18,671 bases of DNA from Geodermatophilaceae bacterium (GTDB lineage Bacteria; Actinomycetota; Actinomycetes; Mycobacteriales; Geodermatophilaceae), in the NCBI GenBank assembly GCA_013813215.1, contig JACCSC010000249.1:1-18671 (forward strand). Reading direction: 5' to 3'. The stretch's first letter is position 1; each line of letters opens with the position of its first letter. Position numbers and translations under genes: made by a program. Of the stretch, positions 7,079 to 15,527 are shown in pieces. A model generated the notes under the pieces. The model ran no database searches, had not been told where the DNA came from, and saw nothing but the letters and a program-made list of their open reading frames with translations.

Positions 7079-7825
7079 TCAGCGCGAGCGAACCTGGGCG
7101 TGTGAGCGCCAGAGTTCGAGCACGGCCGGATCGCCGATGATGTCCGGTTCGGTACGGCGACGGCGGTTCCACAGCAGCAGGTAGAGCTCGCTCGCGGAGC
7201 CGGTGAGGGTGCAGTCGGCCGGCTCGTCCGAGGGCGACGTCGTACGCCGGGCGGTCGGGCCGATCTGCATCCGCCAGCTGCGGTCCACGTCGGTCGGCCG
7301 CACCGCCAGCGACACCGGCGGGTCGGACACCAGTTTGCCGCCACCGCGGGTGAAGAAGCCGGCCAGCAGCTCATCGATGCCGTCGGCGGCGAGGGCGGGG
7401 TCGTACGTGGGAACCCGGTCCAGTGCACTGTCCGCGTCGGCCCGGTGGATCGCGGTCTCGTGCGCCTGCCGCCGGGCCCAGAAAGCCAACGGCACCAGGC
7501 CCGGGATGAAGGTCCAGCAGTCCAGGTCGGCGGGTGCGGCTCGCAATCCCTCGACCAGCGTGGCGTGCCCTTCGGCGTACCAGTCCAGCAAGTCGTCAAC
7601 GGGCGCGACCGCGGTACGGGGGTGCTTGCCACCGGCCGTCGCGGCCTTGCCCTCCCGCAGGAACGTCGCCGCCCACCGGTGCACCTTGCCGACGTGGGCC
7701 AGCAACGTGTCCACGGTCCAGGTGGGACAGTTCGGCACGTCGGCGGTGAGCCCGGCCGCCTGGGCCGCGGCGTGCAGGGCCTGACCCTGCTCGTCGACGG
7801 CGGCGATGTGGTCGGCGACGCGCAC
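7079..7825 (-). CDS. Maleylpyruvate isomerase family, mycothiol-dependent-type enzyme
   Basis: A 248-residue member of the actinobacterial maleylpyruvate-isomerase/DinB-like family (TIGR03083 type), whose studied members use mycothiol as cofactor; the reaction of this one is unknown. The N-terminal four-helix part shows the family marks CPTWTVDTLLAHVGKVHRW and RRQAHETAIHRADAD. His44, Glu123 and His127 are the expected metal-site residues. The C-terminal part (about 160-248) is the smaller sterol-carrier-like domain with LTGSASELYLLLWNRRR, typical of the family. The GTG at 7825 is chosen because family similarity begins at VADHIAAVDEQG; the frame stays open upstream but overlaps the divergent hydrolase. 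The 39-nt divergent spacer with a palindrome separates the two genes, suggesting joint control. Confidence 0.85.
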   Translation of the reverse strand: MRVADHIAAVDEQGQALHAAAQAAGLTADVPNCPTWTVDTLLAHVGKVHRWAATFLREGKAATAGGKHPRTAVAPVDDLLDWYAEGHATLVEGLRAAPADLDCWTFIPGLVPLAFWARRQAHETAIHRADADSALDRVPTYDPALAADGIDELLAGFFTRGGGKLVSDPPVSLAVRPTDVDRSWRMQIGPTARRTTSPSDEPADCTLTGSASELYLLLWNRRRRTEPDIIGDPAVLELWRSHAQVRSR

Positions 7826-7833
7826 GCCGGGCA

Positions 7834-7844
7834 GTCTGGCAGAC
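7834..7844. promoter_or_regulatory. 11-bp palindrome in the 39-nt divergent spacer
   Basis: GTCTG-G-CAGAC is a perfect odd palindrome lying in the middle of the spacer between the divergent starts at 7825 and 7865. Both promoters must overlap this interval or the neighbouring coding sequence. A regulator bound here could control both genes. No regulator gene is adjacent except the broken HTH-like gene downstream. Confidence 0.3.
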
Positions 7845-7864
7845 CGGTCGGAGCGGGAGGCGTG

Positions 7865-8662
7865 ATGGATCAGGTCGACGTCGGCGGTCTGCGGATCGCG
7901 TACGAGCGGGCCGGCCATGGACCGCCGCTTGTTCTCCTGCACGGGTTCGTGGGCGACGGCCGGTCGACGTTCGGGCAGCAGATCGATGACCTGTCCGACG
8001 AGTTCACGGTGGTGGCATGGGACGGGCCGGGTGCTGGTCGATCGGCGGATCCGCCCGCGTCGTTCCGGCTGCCGGACTATGCCGACTGCCTCGCCGGCTT
8101 CGTCGCCGCCCTGGAGCTGGACCGACCGCACGTCGTGGGGTTGTCCTACGGGGCAGCGCTCGCCCTGCAACTTGCTGGCGCCTACCCGCACGTGCCCCGA
8201 TCACTCGTCCTCGCCGGCGCCTATGCGGGTTGGGCCGGCTCGCTGCCGGCACCGGAGGTCGAGCAACGCCTGGCCAGCAGCCTGCGGGCCGCCGAGCTGG
8301 CGCCGGAGCAGTTCGTCGGCGCGCTGCTGCCGACGATGTTCTCCGCCGCGGCGGCGCCGGAGCGAGTCGCCGGGTTCGCCGCGGCAGTGCCGCAGTTTCA
8401 CCCCGCCGGCTTCCGGGCCATGGCTCGGGCGATGGCGGCCGCCGACCTGCGCGCCGTGCTGCCGGCTATAGACGTGCCGACGCTGCTGCTGTGCGGAGAG
8501 AAGGACGACCGAGCGCCGCTGCGCGTAGCCGAGGCCCTGCACGCGGCGATTCCCACGTCGAGGCTGGTCGTCCTGACCGGCGTCGGTCACGTGAGCAGCG
8601 TCGAGGCCCCCGAGCGCTTCAATCAGGAGGTCCGACACTTCCTTCAGGACCACACGAGGTAA
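7865..8662 (+). CDS. Alpha/beta hydrolase
   Basis: A 265-residue alpha/beta-hydrolase-fold enzyme, probably cytoplasmic since no signal peptide is present. The oxyanion-hole motif LLHGFVG is near residue 24. The nucleophile elbow G-L-S-Y-G places Ser94 as nucleophile, Asp214 (in CGEKDD) is the likely acid, and His242 (in GVGHVSSVEAPE) the base. The cap region lies around residues 120-195. Length and order are typical of small esterases and of ring-cleavage-product or lactone hydrolases; the substrate cannot be assigned. The ATG at 7865 has GGGAGG four bases upstream, and an adjacent in-frame GTG is a minor alternative. It is divergent from the mycothiol-type enzyme. Its last 44 nt overlap the 3' end of the sensor kinase gene on the opposite strand. 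Confidence 0.9.
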   Translation: MDQVDVGGLRIAYERAGHGPPLVLLHGFVGDGRSTFGQQIDDLSDEFTVVAWDGPGAGRSADPPASFRLPDYADCLAGFVAALELDRPHVVGLSYGAALALQLAGAYPHVPRSLVLAGAYAGWAGSLPAPEVEQRLASSLRAAELAPEQFVGALLPTMFSAAAAPERVAGFAAAVPQFHPAGFRAMARAMAAADLRAVLPAIDVPTLLLCGEKDDRAPLRVAEALHAAIPTSRLVVLTGVGHVSSVEAPERFNQEVRHFLQDHTR

Positions 8663-10118
8663 CCGGTGGGCGCGGCAGGTGTACGGCGAACGTCGTACCG
8701 GCCGCTGTGCTGCGGACCTCGACCCGCCCGCCGTGGGCCGCGGCGACCGCGGCGACGATGGCCAAGCCGAGGCCGGTGCTGCCGGCCGTCCGCGAGCGCG
8801 AGGCGTCCCCGCGGGTGAAGCGCTCGAAGACGTTCGGGAGCAGGTCTGGGTCGATGCCCGGGCCGTCGTCCTCGACCAGCAGCAGCGCCGCGTCCTGCTC
8901 CGCGGTCACGGTCGTGGTGACGTGCGAGCCCGGCGGCGTATGGGTCCGCGCGTTGGCCAGCAGGTTGGCGAGCACCTGGTGCAGCCGCCCCACGTCGCCG
9001 GTGACGACGAGTTCCTCGGGCGGCAGCCGCAGGCTCCACCGGTGCTCGGGTGCGGCCGCCCGGGCGTCGCTCACCGCGTCGATGGCGAGCCGGGACAGCT
9101 CCACCGGCTCTCGCTCCAGCGGCCGGCCCGAATCCAGCCGGGCCAGCAGCAGCAGGTCCTCGACGAGCAGGGTCATCCGGTTCGCCTCGGACTCCACCCG
9201 GTTCAGCGCGTGGGCGGTGTCGGGGTCCAGCGCGGCACCGCGACGGCGGGTCAGCTCCGCGTACCCCCGGATGGAGGCCAGCGGAGTCCGCAGTTCGTGG
9301 CTGGCGTCGGCGACGAAGCGGCGGACCCGGGTCTCGCTGGCCTGCCGGGCGGTCAGGGCCGCGCCTACATGTCCGAGCAGCTTGTTGAGCGCAGCACCGA
9401 CCTGCCCCACCTCGGTCCGCGGGTCGGCGTCGACGTCGGGGACGCGTTCGGCCAGGGCGACCTCGCCCCGGTCCAGCGGCAGCTCACTGACCCGGGTGGC
9501 GGTCGCGGCCACCCGGTCCAGGGGACGCAGGGAACGGGTGATGAGCAGCGCTCCCGCGAGACCGGTGAGCAGGAGGCCGAGCAGCGCCACCGCCGCCTCG
9601 ACGAGGGCGAGCCGGGTGACGGTCTGCTGGACGCTGCGCAGGGACAGCCCCAGGAGCAGGCCGTCGCCCCGGTCCCCCTCCACGGCGAGCACCCGGTAGT
9701 CGCCGAGGTCGCCCACGGCGACGGAGCGGGGGCGGCCGTCGGTGGGCACGTCCTCGAGGACGGCGTACTGCTGGGCGGTCAGCTCCTGCAGGGTGCCCGC
9801 ACTGGACAGCACGGCAGCCAGGGCGACCCGGCCGTCGTCGAGGTTCGCGCCGAGGGTGCCGACGTTCTGGCCGGGGAAGAGCAGGAAGTCGATGTCCCCA
9901 CCGCTTGCGCCGCCGCCGCGGTCGGGGAGCGCTCCCGGGGACGGGTAGCCGGGTGCTCCGCTGCGGCCGGCCGCGCTCGCCAGCTGATCGTCGAGCTGGT
10001 CGACGAGGAACCCCCGCAGCAGCACCAGGCTGAGCCCGCCGATGACCAGGCAGACGAGGGCGAGCAGGGCGATGGTCCCGGCGATCAGCCGGGACTGCAG
10101 GGTGAAGCGGCGGGTCAC
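8619..10118 (-). CDS. Two-component sensor histidine kinase
   Basis: A 499-residue membrane sensor kinase. Transmembrane helix 1 spans about residues 12-34, an extracytoplasmic sensor domain follows to about 168, and helix 2 is about 170-193. A HAMP linker (194-250) leads to the dimerisation domain with the H-box FVADASHELRTPLASIRGY, where His274 is the phosphorylation site. The ATPase domain shows the N-box (LANLLANARTHTPPG), G1 (DDGPGID), F (FERFTRGD) and G2 (GSTGLGLAIV) motifs. All catalytic elements are intact. It starts with GTG whose last bases overlap the regulator's TGA (GTGA), implying translational coupling. The signal sensed is unknown. Its 3' end overlaps the convergent hydrolase gene by 44 nt with no room for a separate terminator. 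Confidence 0.96.
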   Translation of the reverse strand: MTRRFTLQSRLIAGTIALLALVCLVIGGLSLVLLRGFLVDQLDDQLASAAGRSGAPGYPSPGALPDRGGGASGGDIDFLLFPGQNVGTLGANLDDGRVALAAVLSSAGTLQELTAQQYAVLEDVPTDGRPRSVAVGDLGDYRVLAVEGDRGDGLLLGLSLRSVQQTVTRLALVEAAVALLGLLLTGLAGALLITRSLRPLDRVAATATRVSELPLDRGEVALAERVPDVDADPRTEVGQVGAALNKLLGHVGAALTARQASETRVRRFVADASHELRTPLASIRGYAELTRRRGAALDPDTAHALNRVESEANRMTLLVEDLLLLARLDSGRPLEREPVELSRLAIDAVSDARAAAPEHRWSLRLPPEELVVTGDVGRLHQVLANLLANARTHTPPGSHVTTTVTAEQDAALLLVEDDGPGIDPDLLPNVFERFTRGDASRSRTAGSTGLGLAIVAAVAAAHGGRVEVRSTAAGTTFAVHLPRPPVTSCGPEGSVGPPD

Positions 10119-10864
10119 TCGGCCGCGGCGCGCAGGACGTAGCCGGCGCCGCGCATGGTGTGGATCATCGGCGCCCGCCCGGCGTCGATCTTGCGCCGCA
10201 GGTAGGAGATGTACAGCTCGACCACGTTGGCCTGCCCGCCGAAGTCGTAGTTCCAGACGCGGTCGAGGATCTGCGCCTTGGACAGCACCCGGCGCGGGTT
10301 GCGCATCAGGAAGCGCAGCAGCTCGAACTCGGTGGCGGTCAGGCTGATCTCGGTACCACCCCGGCGTACCTCCCGACTGTCCTCGTCGAGGTACAGGTCA
10401 CCGACGGTCAGGACCGCATCGTCCCGGGCTACCGCCGCGCCCGAGCGGCGGACCAGCGCGCGCACCCGGGCCACCACCTCCTCCAGCGAGAACGGCTTGG
10501 TCACGTAGTCGTCGCCGCCCGCGGTGAGCCCGGCGATGCGGTCCTCGACGGCGTCGCGGGCGGTCAGGAACAGGACCGGGACGCTGGGAGTGTCGTTGCG
10601 CAGCCGGCGCAGGACCTCCAGGCCGTCGATGTCGGGCAGCATCATGTCCAGGACGACGGCGTCGGGCCGGAACTCCCGCGCCGTCCGGACCGCCTCGATG
10701 CCGGCCTCGGCGGTGCGTACGTCCCAGGCCTCGAAGCGCAGCGCCATGGACAGCAGCTCGCGCAGGCTCGTGTCGTCGTCCACGACGAGTACCCGCAGCG
10801 GAGTCCCGTCGGCGCGCCGGACCCCGGCGGGGGACTCGGAGCGGGCCGCATTCACCGGCATCAT
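10115..10864 (-). CDS. OmpR/PhoB-family response regulator
   Basis: A 249-residue response regulator, cognate partner of the kinase encoded directly downstream. The receiver domain (about 23-135) has the acidic cluster VDDD at 28-31, phospho-acceptor Asp73 in VVLDMMLP, Thr101 in LFLTARD and Lys123 in YVTKPF. The C-terminal winged helix (about 150-248) shows LTATEFELLRFLMRNPRRVLSK, VWNYDFGG, and the recognition segment VVELYISYLRRKID, ending with the RGAGYVL wing, as in mycobacterial TrcR/MprA-like proteins. Two consecutive ATG codons (10864 and 10861) could start it; the ribosome binding site is poor and the first about 20 residues are a non-conserved tail. It is divergent from the chromate transporter across 92 nt containing an 11-bp direct repeat. 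Confidence 0.96.
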   Translation of the reverse strand: MMPVNAARSESPAGVRRADGTPLRVLVVDDDTSLRELLSMALRFEAWDVRTAEAGIEAVRTAREFRPDAVVLDMMLPDIDGLEVLRRLRNDTPSVPVLFLTARDAVEDRIAGLTAGGDDYVTKPFSLEEVVARVRALVRRSGAAVARDDAVLTVGDLYLDEDSREVRRGGTEISLTATEFELLRFLMRNPRRVLSKAQILDRVWNYDFGGQANVVELYISYLRRKIDAGRAPMIHTMRGAGYVLRAAAE

Positions 10865-10879
10865 GGTGGCAGCTTGGGC

Positions 10880-10923
10880 GCGTCGGCTGTCGGCACCCTG
10901 GGCGGTTGCTGTGCGTCGGCTGT
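10880..10923. promoter_or_regulatory. Direct repeat in the regulator/chrA divergent promoter region
   Basis: GCGTCGGCTGT occurs exactly at 10880-10890 and again at 10913-10923, 33 bp apart, about three helical turns. The second copy is followed by another TGCGTCG. OmpR-family regulators often bind direct repeats on one DNA face, and such an autoregulatory site would be expected here. The assignment to the neighbouring regulator is inference. Confidence 0.4.
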
Positions 10924-10956
10924 GCGTCGAACCGGGCGGGAGGTGACCTGGACCCG

Positions 10957-12324
10957 ATGACGTCCTCCGACGGATCCGCCGTCCGTACCGTGCCCTTCGG
11001 CGCGGCCGTCCGGGCCTGGTTCCTCATCTCGCTGCAGACCTTCGGCGGGCCGGCCGGGCAGATCGCGGTGATGCACCGGGCGCTGGTCGATGACAAGCGC
11101 TGGATCGGGGAGCGACGGTTCCTGCACGCGTTGAACTACTGCATGCTGCTGCCCGGCCCGGAGGCCCAGCAGCTCGCGGTCTACACCGGCTGGCTGCTGC
11201 ACGGCACCCGCGGGGGCCTGGTCGCGGGAACGCTGTTCGTGCTGCCCGGTGCGGCCGCGCTGCTGGTCCTGTCCGCCGTCTACGTGGCCTTCGGCAGCAC
11301 CGTGGCCGTGACGTCGCTGTTCGCCGGGCTCGCTCCCGCCGTGCTCGCCGTGGTCGCCCAGGCGGTGGTGCGGGTCGGCCGCCGCGCTCTGGTCCGCCCC
11401 GCGCTCGTGGCCTTGGCCGTCCTCGCCTTTCTGGCCTTGACCCTGCTGGCCGTGCCCTTCCCGCTCGTCGTGCTGGCCGCCGCCGTCGCGGGGTGGGCGC
11501 TGGGCCGCTGGTGGCCGGCTCCGGAGCGGTTGGCTCCGGCGAGGTCCGACCCCTCGGCGCCGGCTTCCGTCATCCCGGACGACGCGCTGCACACCGTCGC
11601 GCCGTCGCGATCGCGGGCGCTGATCGTGCTCGGCGTCGGCCTGGTGGCCTGGGGCGTTCCGTTGCTGGCCGTCGTCGTGCTCACCGGCACGAGCAGCGTG
11701 CTGACCACCATGGGGACGTTCTTCTCCGGCGCCGCCGTCGTGACCTTCGGTGGTGCGTACGCCGTACTGGCCTACGTCGCCCAGCGGGCCGTCGAGGTCT
11801 ACGGCTGGCTCACCCCGACCGAGATGCTGCGCGGGTTGGCGCTGGCCGAGACCACGCCCGGTCCGCTGATCATGGTGGTCCAGTTCGTCGCCTTCGTGGG
11901 CGCTTACCACGATCCCGGCGGGCTGAACCCGTGGGTGTCCGCGGTGCTGGCCTCGCTGCTGGTCACCTGGGTGACGTTCGTCCCGAGCTTCGTCTTCGTC
12001 TTCCTCGGCGCGCCGTCGATCGAGCGGCTGCGCGGGAACCGCACGCTGGCCGCGGCGCTCACCGGTGTGACCGCGGCTGTGGTCGGGGTGATCGCCAGCC
12101 TGGCGGTGTACTTCGCCAGTACGACGCTGTTCGCCCGGTCGGACTCGTGGGGCCTGCTGGCCCTGCCCATCCCGGAGTTGACCAGCGTGCGCTGGTTCGC
12201 CCTGGCGGTCACGGCGCTGGCCGCGGTGCTGCTCTTTCGGCTGCGGTGGGGGGTGCTGTCGACGCTCGGGGTGTGCGCTGCCGTTGGTCTCGTCGCCGGG
12301 CTGGCCGGCGTCCCCGTCGCCTGA
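10957..12324 (+). CDS. chrA: Chromate transporter, two-domain ChrA family
   Basis: A 455-residue integral membrane protein of the CHR family, long form with two homologous halves; characterised members export chromate. The N-terminal half has FGGPAGQIAVMHRALVDD and LLPGPEAQQLAVYTGW, and the C-terminal half repeats the pattern with TFGGAYAVLAYVAQRAVE, LTPTEMLRGLALAETTPGP and MVVQFVAFVGAY. Around ten hydrophobic helices are visible, and a polar linker (about residues 180-215) separates the halves. The ATG at 10957 is preferred; a GGGAGG about 14 bases upstream is rather distant, and an in-frame TTG at 10906 is an alternative start. Some CHR proteins have other or unknown substrates. The superoxide dismutase gene follows 67 nt downstream on the same strand. 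Confidence 0.92.
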   Translation: MTSSDGSAVRTVPFGAAVRAWFLISLQTFGGPAGQIAVMHRALVDDKRWIGERRFLHALNYCMLLPGPEAQQLAVYTGWLLHGTRGGLVAGTLFVLPGAAALLVLSAVYVAFGSTVAVTSLFAGLAPAVLAVVAQAVVRVGRRALVRPALVALAVLAFLALTLLAVPFPLVVLAAAVAGWALGRWWPAPERLAPARSDPSAPASVIPDDALHTVAPSRSRALIVLGVGLVAWGVPLLAVVVLTGTSSVLTTMGTFFSGAAVVTFGGAYAVLAYVAQRAVEVYGWLTPTEMLRGLALAETTPGPLIMVVQFVAFVGAYHDPGGLNPWVSAVLASLLVTWVTFVPSFVFVFLGAPSIERLRGNRTLAAALTGVTAAVVGVIASLAVYFASTTLFARSDSWGLLALPIPELTSVRWFALAVTALAAVLLFRLRWGVLSTLGVCAAVGLVAGLAGVPVA

Positions 12325-12351
12325 GGGTGTGCGCCGGTCTGGGTCGGGTCC

Positions 12352-12357
12352 TAGATT
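12352..12357 (+). promoter_or_regulatory. Candidate -10 element upstream of the superoxide dismutase gene
   Basis: TAGATT at 12352-12357 fits the actinobacterial TANNNT -10 pattern and is the only AT-rich hexamer in the 67-nt gap between chrA and sodA. It would give a leader of roughly 28-35 nt before the ATG at 12392. No convincing -35 is seen, only TGTGCG at 12328. It suggests the dismutase has its own promoter. Confidence 0.35.
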
Positions 12358-12391
12358 GAGGGCAACGGACACGACACCAGCGAGGAGCCCG

Positions 12392-12994
12392 ATGGCCGAG
12401 TACACCCTGCCCGATCTGCCCTACGACTACGCGGCGCTGGAGCCGCACATCTCCGGCGAGATCATGCAACTGCACCACGACAAGCACCACGACACCTACG
12501 TCAAGGGTGCGAACACCGCGCTGGAGAAGCTGGCCGAAGCCCGCTCGAAGGACGACCTGGCCACTGTCAACCTGCACCAGAAGAACCTGGCCTTCAATCT
12601 GGCCGGGCACGTGAACCACTCGGTCTTCTGGCCGAACATGAGCCCGGACGGGGGTGACCGGCCGGCCGGTGAGTTGGCGGCGGCGATCGACGACGGCTTC
12701 GGTGGGTTCGAGAAGTTCCAGGCGCACTTCACCGCGGCCGCGCTGGGCATCCAGGGCTCCGGCTGGGCCAGCCTGGCCTGGGACCCGGTCGGCGGTCAGC
12801 CGATCATCCAGCAGTTCTACGACCACCAGTCCAACCACGTCGCCGGCGCGCACTCGCTGCTCATGCTGGACATGTGGGAGCACGCCTTCTACCTGCAGTA
12901 CAAGAACGTCAAGCCGGACTACGTCAAGGCCTGGTGGAACGTCGTCAACTGGGCCGACGTCACCGCCCGCTTCGAGCGGGCGCGGTCGCTGTAG
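12392..12994 (+). CDS. sodA: Superoxide dismutase, Fe/Mn family
   Basis: A 200-residue Fe/Mn superoxide dismutase converting superoxide to oxygen and hydrogen peroxide. The chain starts MAEYTLPDLPYDYAALEPHI, very close to mycobacterial SodA. Metal ligands are visible as His28 (LHHDKHH), His76 (VNHSVFW), Asp160 and His164 (DMWEHAFYLQYKN). His145 in YDHQSN occupies the position that differs between iron- and manganese-preferring actinobacterial enzymes, being His in the iron enzyme of M. tuberculosis. The ATG is certain: GAGGAG lies four bases upstream. No signal peptide is present, although homologues can be found outside the cell. It lies 67 nt after chrA. The last 35 nt overlap the 3' end of the MOSC gene on the other strand. 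Confidence 0.97.
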   Translation: MAEYTLPDLPYDYAALEPHISGEIMQLHHDKHHDTYVKGANTALEKLAEARSKDDLATVNLHQKNLAFNLAGHVNHSVFWPNMSPDGGDRPAGELAAAIDDGFGGFEKFQAHFTAAALGIQGSGWASLAWDPVGGQPIIQQFYDHQSNHVAGAHSLLMLDMWEHAFYLQYKNVKPDYVKAWWNVVNWADVTARFERARSL

Positions 12995-13712
12995 GCCTCG
13001 CCTCACCTCGGGGGTGCAGCTCGTCGCCTACACGGACGGTGCCCGGCCCGGCCACGACGGCACCGATGGCGAGGCAACTGCCGCGCTCGCGGTGGATGGT
13101 GCGCAAGACCGTGAGGTCCTTGTCGATCCCGTCCGGCTGCGGGCGGGTCACCATGACGCAGCGCGTGATCTGCATCCGTACGTCGAGGTCGGCCTCGCCG
13201 ACGCTCACCGTGGAGCCGACCAGCGCGTCCTCGCCCTCGCCCTCGAGGATCACGTTGGCGCGGAACCGCCGCTGCGGCCACGCCCCGAGTGTCGCGGTCG
13301 ACAGCAGCGACACGTTGGCCCGGCCACTGTCGTGGAACGCCCCGCTGGCTCCGCTGAACGGTTCCCAGTCATCGTCGTGCTCGAAGTCGGCCGGGTTCTC
13401 GTACACCCGCTCGCCCGGCTCGGCGGCCGAGCGCAGCGTGACCGGCCGACCGAGCCACGCCGACAGGGCCTCGTCGTCGTCGGCCGTCGTACCGTCCGGC
13501 AGCGTGATGGTCACGCTGCCATCGGGCCGGTACGCCGCCGCGGCGAAGAGCAGCGCAGGCTGCCGTCGGGCGGTCAGTCCGAAGCCGCTGTCGCGGTCGA
13601 ACAGCGCGAACGCACGGTCGCCGCGGATGCCCTGACTCTCGACCTCGACCTGCGCCAGCCGCTCGCCCTGCATCGACTTGACCGGGAAGCGCCAGAGCTC
13701 TGTCACCCGCAT
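12960..13712 (-). CDS. MOSC-domain protein
   Basis: A 250-residue protein with an N-terminal MOSC_N-type beta-barrel (MRVTELWRFPVKSMQGERL, then GIRGDRAFALFDRDSG) and a C-terminal MOSC domain (RRFRANVILEGEGEDALVGSTVSVG, MQITRCVMVTRPQPDGIDKD). Cys185 in ITRCVMVTRPQ is the conserved cysteine that in MOSC proteins such as mARC ligates molybdenum of the cofactor. The expected role is Moco-dependent reduction or sulfur carriage, with an unknown substrate. The ATG at 13712 fits the family start exactly. Its final 15 or so residues (GEARPTATAPARSGR) are low-complexity and encoded antisense to the end of the superoxide dismutase gene. It lies 38 nt downstream of the threonine synthase gene on the same strand, so the two are probably co-transcribed. 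Confidence 0.9.
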   Translation of the reverse strand: MRVTELWRFPVKSMQGERLAQVEVESQGIRGDRAFALFDRDSGFGLTARRQPALLFAAAAYRPDGSVTITLPDGTTADDDEALSAWLGRPVTLRSAAEPGERVYENPADFEHDDDWEPFSGASGAFHDSGRANVSLLSTATLGAWPQRRFRANVILEGEGEDALVGSTVSVGEADLDVRMQITRCVMVTRPQPDGIDKDLTVLRTIHRERGSCLAIGAVVAGPGTVRVGDELHPRGEARPTATAPARSGR

Positions 13713-13750
13713 GTCGCCGACCCTAGGCTGGCTCGCGGGTGCCGCGCCGG

Positions 13751-14962
<1,212 letters not shown>

Positions 14963-15077
14963 GCTCCGATCCTGACATCGCGCCGCGCAGTGTGGCCGAG
15001 GCGTTTGAGCTGAGGCGTCCCGGCGCAGGGAAGCCGTTGGCATCGGGCTCGGCTACCGCTTCCAGCCTGACCCCGGA

Positions 15078-15123
15078 TGATCACGGGGATCTGCCGGTCC
15101 TGACCGGCGAATCCCCATGATCA
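15078..15123. repeat. Large imperfect palindrome downstream of mazF
   Basis: A 46-nt interrupted palindrome. The outer arms, 15078-15090 (TGATCACGGGGAT) and 15111-15123 (ATCCCCATGATCA), pair with one mismatch. The inner arms GCCGGTC (15093-15099) and GACCGGC (15102-15108) pair perfectly, separated by a 2x2 internal loop and a two-base centre. It lies in the 223-nt gap 14963-15185, 63 nt past the mazF stop and about 115 nt ahead of the threonine synthase start. It could end the toxin transcript, but its size and symmetry also fit a dispersed REP-like element. I see no second copy in the window and no gene in the rest of the gap. Confidence 0.6.
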
Positions 15124-15185
15124 CGACGGGCAACTCAGCCGCCGCGTCCCCCTCCCGTGCCCCCACGTACGCCGTGGCGACCGGG

Positions 15186-15527
15186 TCAGACGTGCAGGAC
15201 CAGGCGCAAGCCGTCATCGACGGCTCGGAGGGCGCGCGGAGCAATCGCGCCCACGGGCGCGTCCAGCACAGCCCGGTTCGCGGTCAGGACCTGGCTCACG
15301 TTCACCACCGATGGTTTCGGCAGCGGATTACCCGGTCCCTCGAGCGTCACATTGCCGGGCGCCTCGGCCAACCGCATGTTCGACGTGACCGTCGCGACGA
15401 TCACAGTGCGGATTCCAGAGCGATTGAAGCGGTTGGACGAGATCACGAGTGCCGGGCGACGATAGCCGGGCTCAGAACCGCGCGGGTGTCCGAAGTCCAC
15501 CCACCAGAGGTCGCCGCGGGCTACCAC
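15186..15527 (-). CDS. mazF: MazF/PemK-family toxin
   Basis: A 113-residue toxin of the MazF/PemK (CcdB-fold) endoribonuclease family, which cuts mRNA at short sequences when not neutralised. The family pattern is clear: RGDLWWVDFGHPRGSEPGYRRPALVIS at the N-terminus, then TVIVATVTSNMRLAEAPGNV, and the conserved PKPSVVNVSQVLT block followed by a C-terminal helix. The GTG start at 15527 lies inside the antitoxin gene, so the two frames overlap by 7 nt, the usual coupled arrangement for such modules. Cleavage specificity cannot be read from sequence. No frame disruption is present, so the toxin appears intact. Confidence 0.9.
   Translation of the reverse strand: MVARGDLWWVDFGHPRGSEPGYRRPALVISSNRFNRSGIRTVIVATVTSNMRLAEAPGNVTLEGPGNPLPKPSVVNVSQVLTANRAVLDAPVGAIAPRALRAVDDGLRLVLHV

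Noticed and set aside
10861..12405. 514-codon minus-strand frame opposite chrA
   Set aside because: Composition dominated by H, Q, R, G and D with no domain signal; ChrA motifs on the other strand are decisive.
15053..15244. Small minus-strand frame (63 codons) across the palindrome
   Set aside because: Covers the large inverted repeat and the mazF end, no ribosome binding site or family features.
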